NCBI GenBank assembly: GCA_002685255.1
Contig: NYWU01000010.1
Location: 1-64,000 of the forward strand
Length of the DNA stretch: 64,000 bases
Source: Idiomarinaceae bacterium
GTDB lineage: Bacteria > Pseudomonadota > Gammaproteobacteria > Enterobacterales > Alteromonadaceae
Direction: 5' to 3'
Below, one piece after another: positions 52,972 through 62,672 of the stretch. The notes beneath the pieces were generated by a model that made no database searches, was not told the DNA's origin, and saw nothing but the letters and a program-made list of their open reading frames with translations. How positions within the stretch are numbered: position 1 is the stretch's first letter; each line of letters begins with the position of its first letter. The translations under genes and the position numbers were made by a program.

Positions 52972-53601
52972 CTAATCGATAACGATACTTGCAACGCCGC
53001 GTCTGACCAATACGCGTAATTCTTGAGTGCCACTCACAGTCACGGGTTGAATAACGATACTGCTAGTTTCACTGATGTTATCGACTAACGACTTATACAT
53101 CGTTTGGACATCACTCGTTGCGGTGTACTCGAATACAGCGGCGCAAATAACATCGTTACAAGCTGCACTGCGTTGAAAAGCTGATGAAGTCTGCTCTACG
53201 GCATTTTTTAATGCTGCCCGAAAGTCGTACTCAAAGTCTTTGTGTTGTACGGCGCCACCCAGTTGATTAATGAAATTGTCGAAGTTTCGTAGTCTAAACG
53301 CCCGCTCTGTTGCCGTATTGGATAACCCACGCGGTGCAGATAGCTGGTCAATTAGTGTTTGTATAGCTGTCGGCTGCTCGGGCTCCGAATTAACGGAAAG
53401 TGTTTCGTCAAACTGCGCGATACGCGGTTCGGTGCTTTGTTCGGGTGAAGCGAGGGATGCTTTTGAGGACTGTTCTTGGTTTAGCCTTGGCGTGTCTATT
53501 TGAACAGGCGTCGATTTTGGTTGTTCCTTGCTCATATATAAAACGATGATTACCGCTGCGATCAATAGCGCAAGGACGAGCAAAAGATATCTATTTTTCA
53601 T
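52972..53601 (-). CDS. Unrecognised single-pass membrane protein
   Basis: A 209-residue protein with an N-terminal transmembrane helix (6-24), a disordered low-complexity stretch rich in E, Q, S and P (28-80) and a globular C-terminal part (about 85-209). Two cysteines in AACNDVICAA could form a disulfide outside the cytoplasm. I do not recognise it, and see no operon partner. It is divergent from the AraC-type gene, with 139 bp between. Confidence 0.6.
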   Translation of the reverse strand: MKNRYLLLVLALLIAAVIIVLYMSKEQPKSTPVQIDTPRLNQEQSSKASLASPEQSTEPRIAQFDETLSVNSEPEQPTAIQTLIDQLSAPRGLSNTATERAFRLRNFDNFINQLGGAVQHKDFEYDFRAALKNAVEQTSSAFQRSAACNDVICAAVFEYTATSDVQTMYKSLVDNISETSSIVIQPVTVSGTQELRVLVRRGVASIVID

Positions 53602-53740
53602 TGTATAGCGGTTATTTTAATTAGTTTTTAGACAACTTCATTATGTGTTGGTTAATGCTCGCTGGCAAGGGTAGCTGGTAAGTTGCAAAAGCGCGAGCTA
53701 AGCTCTTATTAAATAATAGAATAATGGGCATCTGAGGCAC

Positions 53741-54772
53741 ATGTTATTTATTGATGCGGCTATTCGATTTTCTGCTCTCGGTTTTTTGTTACTTATGACC
53801 GTCGTGATTATTCGAGACTTGCCGCGCTCATCACGTGGCTACCTCTTACTCTCAAGTAACTTTTTATTGGCTTGCTTTTTATTAGGCACGATGCCAACTG
53901 AGTTTCAGCTCCCTCATGCAGTTCAAATTCCCTTTCGTTTGCTTGATACCTTACTGATTCCAGTAACGTGGTTCTTAGTTTTAACACTGTTCCATCCGTA
54001 TTTTCGTTTGAGCTATAGGTATGTGTTAGTCGCTTTGCTATTAACGAGTTCGATGCTTGCGGAACGAATGGTTTGGTTAGGGATTATTCAAAAGCTGCCA
54101 CCTGAGTGGCCGCTGCTGGTCATCGGCCTCGCTGTGAGCGTAGTTATTCATATGTTAGTTGTGATTTTATCGGGGCGAACGGATGATCTCATCGAGCGAC
54201 GCAGACGTTATCGGCTGTATTTCGTTGTAATTATTTCACTCTCTATACTAATCGCCATTTTCGTAGGTTCGATATGGTTACGTAGTGCACAAGCGACGAC
54301 TCAGGCAATGAGTGTTTGGTTGCCCATTGCTTCGCTCACCTTGTGGTTGGTAAAGGGAGATACCTCAGCGTTGGCTTTTTATCGTAAAGGAGACAATGTC
54401 AACAAGCAGACCGATATCGATAAACAGTGGATGCAGAAACTGGACAGTTTAATGCAAACTGAACGTTTGTACTGCCGAGAGAAGCTTAGCGTGAAAGATT
54501 TAGCAACAGCGCTTGGCGTGGCAGAGCACAAGCTAAGAGCGCTGATAAATAAGCATAGTGGTTATAGCAACTTCAGCCACTACATTAATTCTTTGCGAGT
54601 TGATGCCGTTGTGAAGTGCTTAGAGAGTCGAAAGTATGACCATTTACCGATTCTTACCCTTGCGCTTAACCACGGCTTTAACTCCTTGCCTCCTTTTAAC
54701 CGCGCATTTAAAAGTGAAGTAGGCCTTACACCATCCCAATTTAGAAAAAATTTGCGAGACTTTCAGAATTGA
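53741..54772 (+). CDS. Membrane-bound AraC-family regulator
   Basis: Regulator of 343 residues in which the N-terminal two-thirds are six to seven membrane helices and the C-terminus is an AraC DNA-binding domain (about 225-340, with LSVKDLATALGVAEHKLRALIN and the second helix-turn-helix ending GLTPSQFRKNL). It should sense a signal in or across the membrane and act on DNA directly. It lies 83 bp before the amidohydrolase gene and probably controls it. GAGCT-A-AGCTC (53695-53705) between TTGCAA (53683) and a TATTAA (53707) is a possible autoregulatory site. Confidence 0.87.
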   Translation: MLFIDAAIRFSALGFLLLMTVVIIRDLPRSSRGYLLLSSNFLLACFLLGTMPTEFQLPHAVQIPFRLLDTLLIPVTWFLVLTLFHPYFRLSYRYVLVALLLTSSMLAERMVWLGIIQKLPPEWPLLVIGLAVSVVIHMLVVILSGRTDDLIERRRRYRLYFVVIISLSILIAIFVGSIWLRSAQATTQAMSVWLPIASLTLWLVKGDTSALAFYRKGDNVNKQTDIDKQWMQKLDSLMQTERLYCREKLSVKDLATALGVAEHKLRALINKHSGYSNFSHYINSLRVDAVVKCLESRKYDHLPILTLALNHGFNSLPPFNRAFKSEVGLTPSQFRKNLRDFQN

Positions 54773-54855
54773 CTCGCTTTTTTTAGAAATCGACCAGCTT
54801 AAACTTCTCTCTCTATCTATCGTGGTTGTATGTTTCTCGAACAAGGTAAGCAATC

Positions 54856-56358
54856 ATGATGAAATTCAATTCCCTAAAAAAAGTGATGCTGTTCATTCTC
54901 ATCGCTCTTATCATTATATGTGCATTCAGCTTCATCCTCATAAACCAACAAATAGAGCGAGCGTGGGGCGCGAGCGTTCCCCCTGTCGAAGTCGTTCCAT
55001 TTGAACGACGCCAAGGGCAATACGCAATCGTCAACGCCAGTGTGCTAGATAGCCTTGGCGAGCAGATGTTGTTTAATCAGACCCTACTGATCAATAACGG
55101 AATCATTGAGGCGGTTGGTAACGATATTGCTATACCCGAAGAGGCTGAGCAAATTGATGCCAGTGGTATGTTTTTGATACCTGGGCTGATCGATGCGCAT
55201 GTACACTTATGGCAAAGTCCCAATGACTTACTGCTTTATTTAGCGAACGGAGTAACACATATTCGTGAACTGAATGGAAGTGAAGAGCATTTGCAGTGGC
55301 GTCAACAAATCAGCCAGGGTAGACCGGGCCCTGATCTATTCGTAGCCTCTCGCCGACATAATAGCACAGGACTATTCGAGCAGTTGTTTCATAAGTGGGC
55401 AGCCAAGGTTGAATCGGTAACCGTCATCACAGATATGAAAACTCACGTGGGTGAGTTGAAAGCTGCGGGTTACGACGCGATTAAAGTATACACCGAGTTG
55501 AGTAATGATAACTTTAGTACGCTAACCAATGAAGCCAGCCATCAAGGCATTCCGATACTAGGCCATATTCCTCGGGGGCTGAAGCTCAATGAATTATGGA
55601 GCTCTAACCTCAAAGAAATTGCACATATTGAAGAATTTGTAAAAGCACTCGACCGTGAGTTTGGTGGTTATACACGAGATAATACAGATGACTTTATTGA
55701 GTTTGTTTGCCTACGAGCAGCTGAGATCGCACGGAATCTAGCCGCTCGAGATATGGCTGTAGTATCAACGCTTGCCCTAATAGAAGGCATTCCAAAGCAA
55801 AAGTTAAACGTGCAAAAGGCTTTAGATCAGGTAGCGCTCGAGTACGTCAATCGTGGTATAGCTGAGTCAGTTCATCCGAGTGTAAAAATGATGGGGTGGC
55901 ATTCGGATGTGAACATTTATCGATTGCCAGATGACTATCCACAAGACCGCGTTGCAGGTAATCAGCGTTATTGGCTGGCATACGCCGAGGCTAATCGCAT
56001 TTTGTTGAGTGAGATGCGCGAATATCAGGTCAAGGTATTGGCAGGCACCGATGCCAACGTACCGATCATGGTACCTGGTTTTTCGATACACGATGAATTG
56101 AAAGCGCTAGTAAAGGCTGGTTACTCACCGGCAGCAGCATTGCGAAGTGCGACTACTGAGACAGCGCAATGGATGGACCTAAAGACTGGCAAGATAGCGC
56201 CTGGTTATGAGGCAGACTTGGTTATGCTCAGTGGCAATCCATTGCACGACATTAGCAATACCCAAACAACTCAGGGTGTTATGAGTAATGGACGTTGGTA
56301 CTCGAAGTATTCACTTGCGCAAATGCTCGTGGCGGTTCAAGAGGCTAATGGGTCTTAG
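54856..56358 (+). CDS. Membrane-anchored amidohydrolase
   Basis: Amidohydrolase-superfamily enzyme of 500 residues with an N-terminal signal anchor (about 8-29). Binuclear metal-site ligands are all recognisable: H115 and H117 in DAHVH, a lysine in AIKVY (probably carboxylated), histidines in LGHIPRG and AHIEEF, and the aspartate in AGTDANVP. Imidazolone-propionase/prolidase-like relatives suggest a cyclic amide or peptide substrate outside the cytoplasm, not identified. Likely regulated by the upstream AraC-type gene. Its end overlaps yhiN by 14 bp. Confidence 0.88.
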   Translation: MMKFNSLKKVMLFILIALIIICAFSFILINQQIERAWGASVPPVEVVPFERRQGQYAIVNASVLDSLGEQMLFNQTLLINNGIIEAVGNDIAIPEEAEQIDASGMFLIPGLIDAHVHLWQSPNDLLLYLANGVTHIRELNGSEEHLQWRQQISQGRPGPDLFVASRRHNSTGLFEQLFHKWAAKVESVTVITDMKTHVGELKAAGYDAIKVYTELSNDNFSTLTNEASHQGIPILGHIPRGLKLNELWSSNLKEIAHIEEFVKALDREFGGYTRDNTDDFIEFVCLRAAEIARNLAARDMAVVSTLALIEGIPKQKLNVQKALDQVALEYVNRGIAESVHPSVKMMGWHSDVNIYRLPDDYPQDRVAGNQRYWLAYAEANRILLSEMREYQVKVLAGTDANVPIMVPGFSIHDELKALVKAGYSPAAALRSATTETAQWMDLKTGKIAPGYEADLVMLSGNPLHDISNTQTTQGVMSNGRWYSKYSLAQMLVAVQEANGS

Positions 56359-57556
56359 CCTGAGGAACAGTAGCCAACCCTTCCGCACACGCATAGGCGC
56401 TTGACCATGCCCACTGGAAGTTGTAGCCGCCAAGCCAACCGGTGACATCAAGTACTTCGCCAATGAAAAATAGTCCAGGCTGTAGTTTACTTTGCATGGT
56501 TTGGGAGCTGACTTCATCGACATTAACGCCGCCCAGGGTGACCTCGGCGGTGCGATAGCCTTCGGTGCCGTTGGGCTTGATTTGCCAATGGTTAAGTTGC
56601 TCGGCGATTGTTTTAAACGTTTTTTTACTGATATCAGCGAGGCGTTGAGTCAGTGGCCATTGATGATACGCACCGAGTTGAGTGACGACGCGTTTCGCGA
56701 ACAGCTGCTGTAATACGGTATTCAGCTGAGCCTTTGGTTGTTTAGTTTGGTTTTCTTGTAGCCATTCAAACGCATCGGTAGTAGGCAGGCAGTCAACGGT
56801 AATCGCCTCACCCGGTTGCCAATAAGAGGACACCTGCAGCATCGCCGGACCCGATAAACCGCGGTGAGTAAACAACATAGCCTCATTGAAGTGACCGTCA
56901 TTGGCGCTGGCGGCGACGTCCATTGAGACGCCAGCAAGCTCAGCAAAAGCGTCTTTTTCGGTTGGGTGTAAGGTGAAGGGTACTAAGCCCGCGCGCACCG
57001 GTATGATCGAATGACCGAATTGCTCAGCAATTTGATAGCCCAACGGTGTCGCCCCGAGCTTAGGCATTGACAGTCCGCCACAGGCGAAGACTAAGTTACT
57101 GGCACTCAATTTGCCCTGCGAGGTATTAATACGATAAGTGTCTTGCTCGTATTCGACATCCAGTACTTCGGTTCTCAGCTGTACTTTGGCTCCGTAGCGA
57201 GCGCACTCGTCAAGTAGCATGCGAACGATGTCCTTTGCGGACTCATCACAGAATAACTGTCCTAACGTCTTTTCATGATACGGAATTTGGTATTCTGCGA
57301 CTAAACCAATAAAGTCCCACTGAGTGTAACGACTAAGCGCCGATTTACAAAAATGAGGGTTACTGGAAAGATAGTTTTCGGGGCTAGCATACATGTTAGT
57401 AAAGTTACATCGACCACCCCCCGAAATGAGGATCTTTTTACCAGCCTGTTTGGCGTGGTCTACCACGATAACCTTGTGGCCGTTTCGCGCGGCATGGGCT
57501 GCACAGTGTAAACCGGCAGCGCCCGCACCAATAATCACTACATCAAATAACGCCAT
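56345..57556 (-). CDS. yhiN: HI0933/YhiN family flavoprotein
   Basis: FAD-dependent oxidoreductase of 403 residues of the BaiN/YhiN (HI0933) family. The FAD motif is GAGAAGLHCA near residue 10, then the SGGGRCNFTN signature, and the C-terminal FFIGEVLDVTGWLGGYNFQWAW. The reaction is unproven in most members. It is the last gene of the long minus-strand unit from pilQ. It overlaps the peroxiredoxin gene by one base and the convergent amidohydrolase by 14. Confidence 0.88.
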   Translation of the reverse strand: MALFDVVIIGAGAAGLHCAAHAARNGHKVIVVDHAKQAGKKILISGGGRCNFTNMYASPENYLSSNPHFCKSALSRYTQWDFIGLVAEYQIPYHEKTLGQLFCDESAKDIVRMLLDECARYGAKVQLRTEVLDVEYEQDTYRINTSQGKLSASNLVFACGGLSMPKLGATPLGYQIAEQFGHSIIPVRAGLVPFTLHPTEKDAFAELAGVSMDVAASANDGHFNEAMLFTHRGLSGPAMLQVSSYWQPGEAITVDCLPTTDAFEWLQENQTKQPKAQLNTVLQQLFAKRVVTQLGAYHQWPLTQRLADISKKTFKTIAEQLNHWQIKPNGTEGYRTAEVTLGGVNVDEVSSQTMQSKLQPGLFFIGEVLDVTGWLGGYNFQWAWSSAYACAEGLATVPQAKTH

Positions 57557-58044
57557 TACTGCTCAGATTTCAATACATCAAGAACGTATTTTGCTGCACT
57601 CACTTCGAATTGCTTCTCATCTTCCACGAATAGATGTTCTACGATGCCATCGACGATAACCATGGCGTAACGTTTTGAGCGAATGCCACCAAACGCACCC
57701 GTATCATTAGCGAGCCCAAGGGTTTGGCTGTATTCACCGTTACCATCTGACAATAACCGAACCTCATCTCCGATCCCAAGATGGTCACCCCAAGCTTTCA
57801 TCACGAATGCATCATTGACTGAAACGCAATTAATACTCTGCACCCCTTGTTCAGCAAGCTCGTTTGCGAGTGACACATAACCTGGCAGGTGTTTTTCCGA
57901 ACAGGTCGGAGTAAATGCGCCGGGTACTGCGAATAAGATGTGCGTGCCTTTGGCGAAAAGCTCTTGAGGGTCGTAATGTTGAATGCCAAGTTCACCTTTT
58001 GAGGTGAGCGAGCCTGATGGCAATAAATCGTTTTCATTAATCAT
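57556..58044 (-). CDS. Prx5-type peroxiredoxin
   Basis: Thiol peroxidase of 162 residues that reduces hydrogen and alkyl peroxides. The peroxidatic cysteine is C48 in PGAFTPTCSEKHLPGY, the Prx5/AhpE-like motif, and C73 (SINCVSVND) is a possible partner. No glutaredoxin domain is fused. It overlaps rsmJ by 4 bp and yhiN by one base, so it is translated within the dam unit. Confidence 0.9.
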   Translation of the reverse strand: MINENDLLPSGSLTSKGELGIQHYDPQELFAKGTHILFAVPGAFTPTCSEKHLPGYVSLANELAEQGVQSINCVSVNDAFVMKAWGDHLGIGDEVRLLSDGNGEYSQTLGLANDTGAFGGIRSKRYAMVIVDGIVEHLFVEDEKQFEVSAAKYVLDVLKSEQ

Positions 58045-58718
58045 AGCTGTTCGAATCCTTGCTTTATATAAACATCAAATCGATGTTTTTTACTCTTGAT
58101 CTGCGAGTTCGGTTCTCTTTGTCCTAAAAAGTCGGCATGATCAGGACGCTTTACGACCACACGAAATTTAGCGGCTTGTATAGCTGGCGCTAATAAATCA
58201 TCAGCATCCTCATCACCGCCGACCAAGTGCTGAAACATTTGCATGTCTTTCTTTACTTGAGCGCGCTGTTTACCCGATTTTGGATACATCGGATCGAGGT
58301 ATACCACATCGTATTGTTCTGAAGAAACCTGTTTAACGTGTTCGAGCTCAAGTAGTTGCATGCGTTGGCAACAGTCGGCAATTTTATCGGCACCATTACG
58401 ACCCCGTTCAAGCGCATCCTTGAGTAAAATACGAACCATCGGGTGACGCTCAATTAAATCAACCGATGACCCAAACGCGGCAACCATGAGTGCGTCACGA
58501 GCCAAACCGGCCGTTGCGTCGAGTACGGATGGTTTACGCTTGCCAGTAATACCCAGTGCTTTTATCAGAGATTCTGATTTCAAGCTTGAGTTAAGCGCAC
58601 GGTAACCTGACTTTCCCGCGCGGAAATCCAGCTCAAGCGGCTTGATTCCTTTGGGACCAGCTGTCCAAACTAATTGGATGCCGTGTTCTGTTTGTTGTAA
58701 TTCAAATTCCGAGCTCAT
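58041..58718 (-). CDS. rsmJ: 16S rRNA (guanine-1516-N2) methyltransferase
   Basis: SAM-dependent methyltransferase of 225 residues that makes m2G1516 in 16S rRNA. The SAM motif is LDATAGLARDAL near residue 65, the catalytic motif YLDPMYP near residue 147, and the C-terminal KSKKHRFDVYIK the RsmJ signature. The E. coli homologue is YhiQ. It overlaps both neighbours by 4 bp. Confidence 0.93.
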   Translation of the reverse strand: MSSEFELQQTEHGIQLVWTAGPKGIKPLELDFRAGKSGYRALNSSLKSESLIKALGITGKRKPSVLDATAGLARDALMVAAFGSSVDLIERHPMVRILLKDALERGRNGADKIADCCQRMQLLELEHVKQVSSEQYDVVYLDPMYPKSGKQRAQVKKDMQMFQHLVGGDEDADDLLAPAIQAAKFRVVVKRPDHADFLGQREPNSQIKSKKHRFDVYIKQGFEQL

Positions 58719-59170
58719 TGATTTTTAGCGGAGCGTTGCATATCGACATGTGGAATATCATCTTCAAGATAGTCCTCGCTAATTGCCTCAAAGCCAAACG
58801 ACTGATAAAACGCCCGTAAGTAAGTCTGAGCTTGGACTTGAATCGGCGCACTAGATGCCCGCGAATCAAGGTAGTCAATCGCACGCTGCATGAGCTCTCT
58901 GCCTAAGCCTAATTGTCGCGCGTCTTCGGTCGTGAGAAGGCGACCAATTTTTGATACGGGACTCACGTCAGAGGCTTTAAAAATGCGTGCGTAAGCAAGC
59001 ATCTTGCCTTGATCGTTGCGAGCGAAAAGATGTTCGGCGTCAAAGTCAGTCCCGTCAGCGTCTAAATATGGACAGTTTTGTTCTACAACAAAAACTTCTT
59101 GGCGAATGCGTAGAATTTCATACAGCTGATGGGTGTTCAATTCTTCAAAAGTTCTTAAAAACCAGTTCAT
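58715..59170 (-). CDS. elaA: GNAT acetyltransferase ElaA
   Basis: GNAT-fold N-acetyltransferase of 151 residues. The start LYEILRIRQEVFVVEQNCPYLDADGTD is specific to ElaA, and the acetyl-CoA-binding segment QLGLGRELM comes near residue 85. Acceptor substrate unknown. It overlaps dam and rsmJ by 4 bp each. A cysteine-containing VEQNCPY is conserved in the family. Confidence 0.9.
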   Translation of the reverse strand: MNWFLRTFEELNTHQLYEILRIRQEVFVVEQNCPYLDADGTDFDAEHLFARNDQGKMLAYARIFKASDVSPVSKIGRLLTTEDARQLGLGRELMQRAIDYLDSRASSAPIQVQAQTYLRAFYQSFGFEAISEDYLEDDIPHVDMQRSAKNQ

Positions 59171-60036
59171 GTCCCTACTTTTTTAATGTCACGTTTAATC
59201 GGAATCACGTTTCGCTTATGTTCGTGGGAGAACAGTGCCAATAACTCGGTGACGGGTTTGCGTGCATCACCTTTTTGGCTAATATTGCGAGCTACTTTCA
59301 GACTACTGATTTCTGCCTGCTCGTACAATGCGCGTGTTAGCGGCGTATCGTGATTACTTATTAGTACAGGAATGTGTCTTTTACAAGCTGTACGTAAGGC
59401 GTGTCGCGCGAGCTCGCTTTGTTCATCTAAACTAAAGCCACCGGTAGCATAACTTGTAAAATTACTTGCTTGTACAAGTGGTGCATAAGGAGGATCACAA
59501 TAAATGACATCGCCTTTTCGGGCTCTCCTGAACATTTGTTCAAAAGAACTGCAGACGAATTTAGCACGCTTTGCCTTTTCTGCAAAAACTTCAATTTCCG
59601 CTTCTGGAAAATAGGGCTTACGATAGTCGCCAAACGGGACATTAAAAATACCGCGACTGTTATAGCGGCAAAGCCCGTTATAACCATGTCGATTGAGGTA
59701 CAAAAATAGCAGTGAACGGTAATAGGGGTCGTTGCTTTCGTTAAACGATTTACGCAACGCGTAGTAAGCGTCTGGTTGATTATTACGTGCAGTAAAAAGC
59801 CTACGCGCATCGACAATAAACGTCTTAGGGCGGCGCTTTACAAATTGATACAAGGTGATGAGATCAGGGTTGATATCGTTTAGTAAATAGCGATCATAAT
59901 CGGTGTTTAGAAAGACCGATCCCGCACCCACAAAAGGTTCAATTAACTTACGCCCCTCGGGCAAACAAGCTTTTATGGGTTCGACAAGGCCGTACTTGCC
60001 TCCTGCCCATTTTAAAAATGCCCGATTTCGTTTCAT
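59167..60036 (-). CDS. dam: DNA adenine methylase Dam
   Basis: Methylates adenine in GATC, giving strand memory for mismatch repair and control of replication start; works with SeqA, MutH and UvrD. The SAM motif FLKWAGGK (7-14), the PFVGAGSVFLN region and the catalytic DPPY near residue 180 are intact in 289 residues. It sits in the canonical order aroK-aroB-damX-dam, with 57 bp after damX. Its stop overlaps elaA. Confidence 0.97.
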   Translation of the reverse strand: MKRNRAFLKWAGGKYGLVEPIKACLPEGRKLIEPFVGAGSVFLNTDYDRYLLNDINPDLITLYQFVKRRPKTFIVDARRLFTARNNQPDAYYALRKSFNESNDPYYRSLLFLYLNRHGYNGLCRYNSRGIFNVPFGDYRKPYFPEAEIEVFAEKAKRAKFVCSSFEQMFRRARKGDVIYCDPPYAPLVQASNFTSYATGGFSLDEQSELARHALRTACKRHIPVLISNHDTPLTRALYEQAEISSLKVARNISQKGDARKPVTELLALFSHEHKRNVIPIKRDIKKVGT

Positions 60037-60093
60037 TAGCCGGCCTTTTGTGGATTGAACGGCTAGTGTACCCGAAAGCTAAAGATATGAAAA

Positions 60094-61557
60094 TTACTCT
60101 CCGCTCAATGGTCTTTGTTCCTGCTGAATAGCGGCAAAAGACTTGGGCCACGGACCCAGCGCGCGTAGAGCTTCCGGCAGTGCACTTGCGCGTGTTCGTG
60201 CCGCATCAATTGTACTGTAACTACCTAAGATAACGACATAACTGTTATCTTTTTGACGCTGATAAATACGCGCTTGCGGAGTCAGGTTATTGCGCTTAAT
60301 AAACTCGGTTAAGGTTGGCTTATCACTGGCAATAGTGAGTTGTACTGAATAGTTTTGCGGCGGTTGACTGGCCACCCATTGACTATCGGTAAGTGTATTC
60401 GGTTGATTGTTGGTCTCGGCTTCTTTGGGGACTCGTTTATCACTGACCCATTCAACACCCACTTCACGTGGGTCATTCTCGGCGGCGGCGACACGATTAA
60501 GTGAATGAAGCGCTTCGCGATATGATGTTGCGAGCTCAGCAGGCACAAATTCGAATTGGTTCGACTGCAAAGGTTCAAAGCTCGGAAGTTGCTGTGTGAC
60601 TTCTCTTGAAGTGGGTTCGGTCGTCAGCGGGCGAGGCTCAGGCGCCACCTCTGCTGTTTCGACGGAATCGGGCTGTTGGTTGAAGTAATCGATGATCGCT
60701 TGATGTTTGAGGCCTGCAAACCCAATTAAAGCGAGTGAAATACTTGCAGCAAGAATTTTGATGACCGGTACCGACCGTCGCTCTGTAGCGGGTTCGAGAT
60801 TGCTCTCCGCTTGCTCCAGCTGGTTCGAAAACACATCATCCTGGTTTTCGTCTGGCTCCGAATAGCGTTGTGCTTGAGTCATTAGCTTCAGTTGCAGGCG
60901 TTGTTGAATCTCACCTGGATAACCATTGATGGTGGCAAGAAACTGTTGGATTTTATCTAGGTTCCAAAGTGGGCGTTGGCGCTCTGGTAATAACGCCTGA
61001 ATAAAGCGCATCTGTTCTTCTTTGCCAAGTGGCGGTACTTCAACTAGCTCAGGTCGCTTCACACGTAACTGCGGTGGTGGTGTCTGTTGAAACACCCAGC
61101 GTGACTCGGCTGAGATAATAATACTTACACGTTGTCCAAGCGCACACAATTGATTAACTGTATTGACGCACTCCGCCAAAAAGCTGTCAGGCATGAGTTC
61201 ACCATTATCAATGACGATAACGGCATGTTGCAGTGGACGTTGCCGCTGAATTTCACGACTCAGCGTATCATCATTTAAACTGATGGTACCAAACAGTTGG
61301 TTCAGGATTTGCGCACGAAGACGCTCTACCGAAGCTCGCTCTGATACTTGTACCCAAGCACATTCAGCGTAATTAGAGGCTTGCTCAATAAATAGCTCGC
61401 TGATAGTTGATTTGCCGCTACCTTGTGGGCCGTGCAGAAGCACGAGCGTATCACTGTGCTGGCAGTGTTCATGCAAACGGTCGATCACTGCCTGTTGGGA
61501 AGGCTTTGACCTAACGGGAGCGGCGACAATATGTGATGAGTAGGCGTTAGCCGGCAT
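60094..61557 (-). CDS. damX: Cell division protein DamX
   Basis: Septal-ring protein of 487 residues. An N-terminal AAA-type ATPase domain with Walker A GPQGSGKST (43-51) is present, as in the longer DamX proteins of marine gammaproteobacteria and unlike E. coli. One membrane helix (about 260-280) leads to a disordered linker and a C-terminal SPOR domain (about 400-475) that binds denuded septal peptidoglycan. It follows aroB by 24 bp. Confidence 0.9.
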   Translation of the reverse strand: MPANAYSSHIVAAPVRSKPSQQAVIDRLHEHCQHSDTLVLLHGPQGSGKSTISELFIEQASNYAECAWVQVSERASVERLRAQILNQLFGTISLNDDTLSREIQRQRPLQHAVIVIDNGELMPDSFLAECVNTVNQLCALGQRVSIIISAESRWVFQQTPPPQLRVKRPELVEVPPLGKEEQMRFIQALLPERQRPLWNLDKIQQFLATINGYPGEIQQRLQLKLMTQAQRYSEPDENQDDVFSNQLEQAESNLEPATERRSVPVIKILAASISLALIGFAGLKHQAIIDYFNQQPDSVETAEVAPEPRPLTTEPTSREVTQQLPSFEPLQSNQFEFVPAELATSYREALHSLNRVAAAENDPREVGVEWVSDKRVPKEAETNNQPNTLTDSQWVASQPPQNYSVQLTIASDKPTLTEFIKRNNLTPQARIYQRQKDNSYVVILGSYSTIDAARTRASALPEALRALGPWPKSFAAIQQEQRPLSGE

Positions 61558-61581
61558 AATCTGCTTCCTATGTGATGCGGT

Positions 61582-62652
61582 TTAGCAACATTCAGTCAGC
61601 ACAGCGGCTAGGTCCTCGTCAGTGATGTTGTGAGTGACTTCCGCTTGGCCGATACCGAGCGGTAACACGAAGTTTATTCGATGGTCTTTCACTTTTTTAT
61701 CGCGCATCATATAGCTTAGCCAATCCGCCAACGTCATGTTGGGCGCTTGTGTTGGCAGCTGTAACTGTGACATCAGGTTGAGCACGCGACGGAAATCTGA
61801 CGAAGACATCCGCTGTGTTTTCTCTGATAATTTAGATGCAATAATAGTGCCAGCGGCAACAGCTTCGCCGTGGGTCCACTCACCGTATTCAGTCGCTGCC
61901 TCGATCGCATGGCCGAATGTATGACCTAAGTTTAGCCATGCGCGGATACCAGACTCGCGTTCGTCTTTGGCGACAATCTCTGCCTTAATCTCACAGCTTC
62001 GTTGAATCGCATGTTGCAGCGCTTGCGTCTCTCGTTGTGCGAGGGCAATAGCATTGTGTTCGAGCCAGTGAAAGAAATCGGAGTCGTAAATGATGCCGTA
62101 CTTTACGATTTCTGCTAGACCACTACGAAAGTCACGCGCGTCCAAGGTTGCTAGGCAGTTAAGATCAATAACAACGGCTTTGGGCTGATAAAAAGCACCG
62201 ATAAGGTTTTTACCTTGGGGGTGGTTAATTGCCGTTTTACCGCCAACCGAGGAATCCACTTGCGATAACAACGTTGTCGGAATTTGATAAAAGTCGACGC
62301 CACGGTGATAAGTCGCTGCCACAAAGCCTGCTAAATCGCCTACCACTCCGCCACCTAAAGCAACGATTGCGCAGTCGCGACTGAAACCCTCTGCTATAAG
62401 CTTGTTGGTAATGGCTTCGAATGATGTGAGGCTCTTATATTGCTCGCCATCGTCCATCTCGAACAGGACAAGGCGATGATCAGTAAGAGCAGCGGATACA
62501 TCAGCAAAATAATGTTTGGCGACCGTCGTATTACTAACGACAAAAACATCTTTACTTAAGTTAGGAAGCAATCGCTTCAGGTGTTGCAGATGATTTGCGG
62601 CGATATGAATATGGTAGCTGCGTTCGCCCAACTCTACATGCACATTGGCCAT
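61582..62652 (-). CDS. aroB: 3-dehydroquinate synthase
   Basis: Second step of the shikimate pathway; NAD- and Zn-dependent cyclisation of DAHP to 3-dehydroquinate. GGGVVGDLAGFVAATYHRG and the zinc-ligand segments NLGHTFGHAIE and the earlier E of GLAEIVKYG are present in 356 residues. GGGAG lies 7 bases before the ATG at 62652; an upstream in-frame start at 62667 has no such site. It sits 20 bp after aroK. Confidence 0.96.
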   Translation of the reverse strand: MANVHVELGERSYHIHIAANHLQHLKRLLPNLSKDVFVVSNTTVAKHYFADVSAALTDHRLVLFEMDDGEQYKSLTSFEAITNKLIAEGFSRDCAIVALGGGVVGDLAGFVAATYHRGVDFYQIPTTLLSQVDSSVGGKTAINHPQGKNLIGAFYQPKAVVIDLNCLATLDARDFRSGLAEIVKYGIIYDSDFFHWLEHNAIALAQRETQALQHAIQRSCEIKAEIVAKDERESGIRAWLNLGHTFGHAIEAATEYGEWTHGEAVAAGTIIASKLSEKTQRMSSSDFRRVLNLMSQLQLPTQAPNMTLADWLSYMMRDKKVKDHRINFVLPLGIGQAEVTHNITDEDLAAVLTECC

Positions 62653-62672
62653 AACACAGCTCCCCAAAGAGG

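Noticed and set aside
59427-59816. 129-codon minus-strand ORF inside dam
   Set aside because: A frame-shifted shadow of dam; all Dam motifs are in the other frame.
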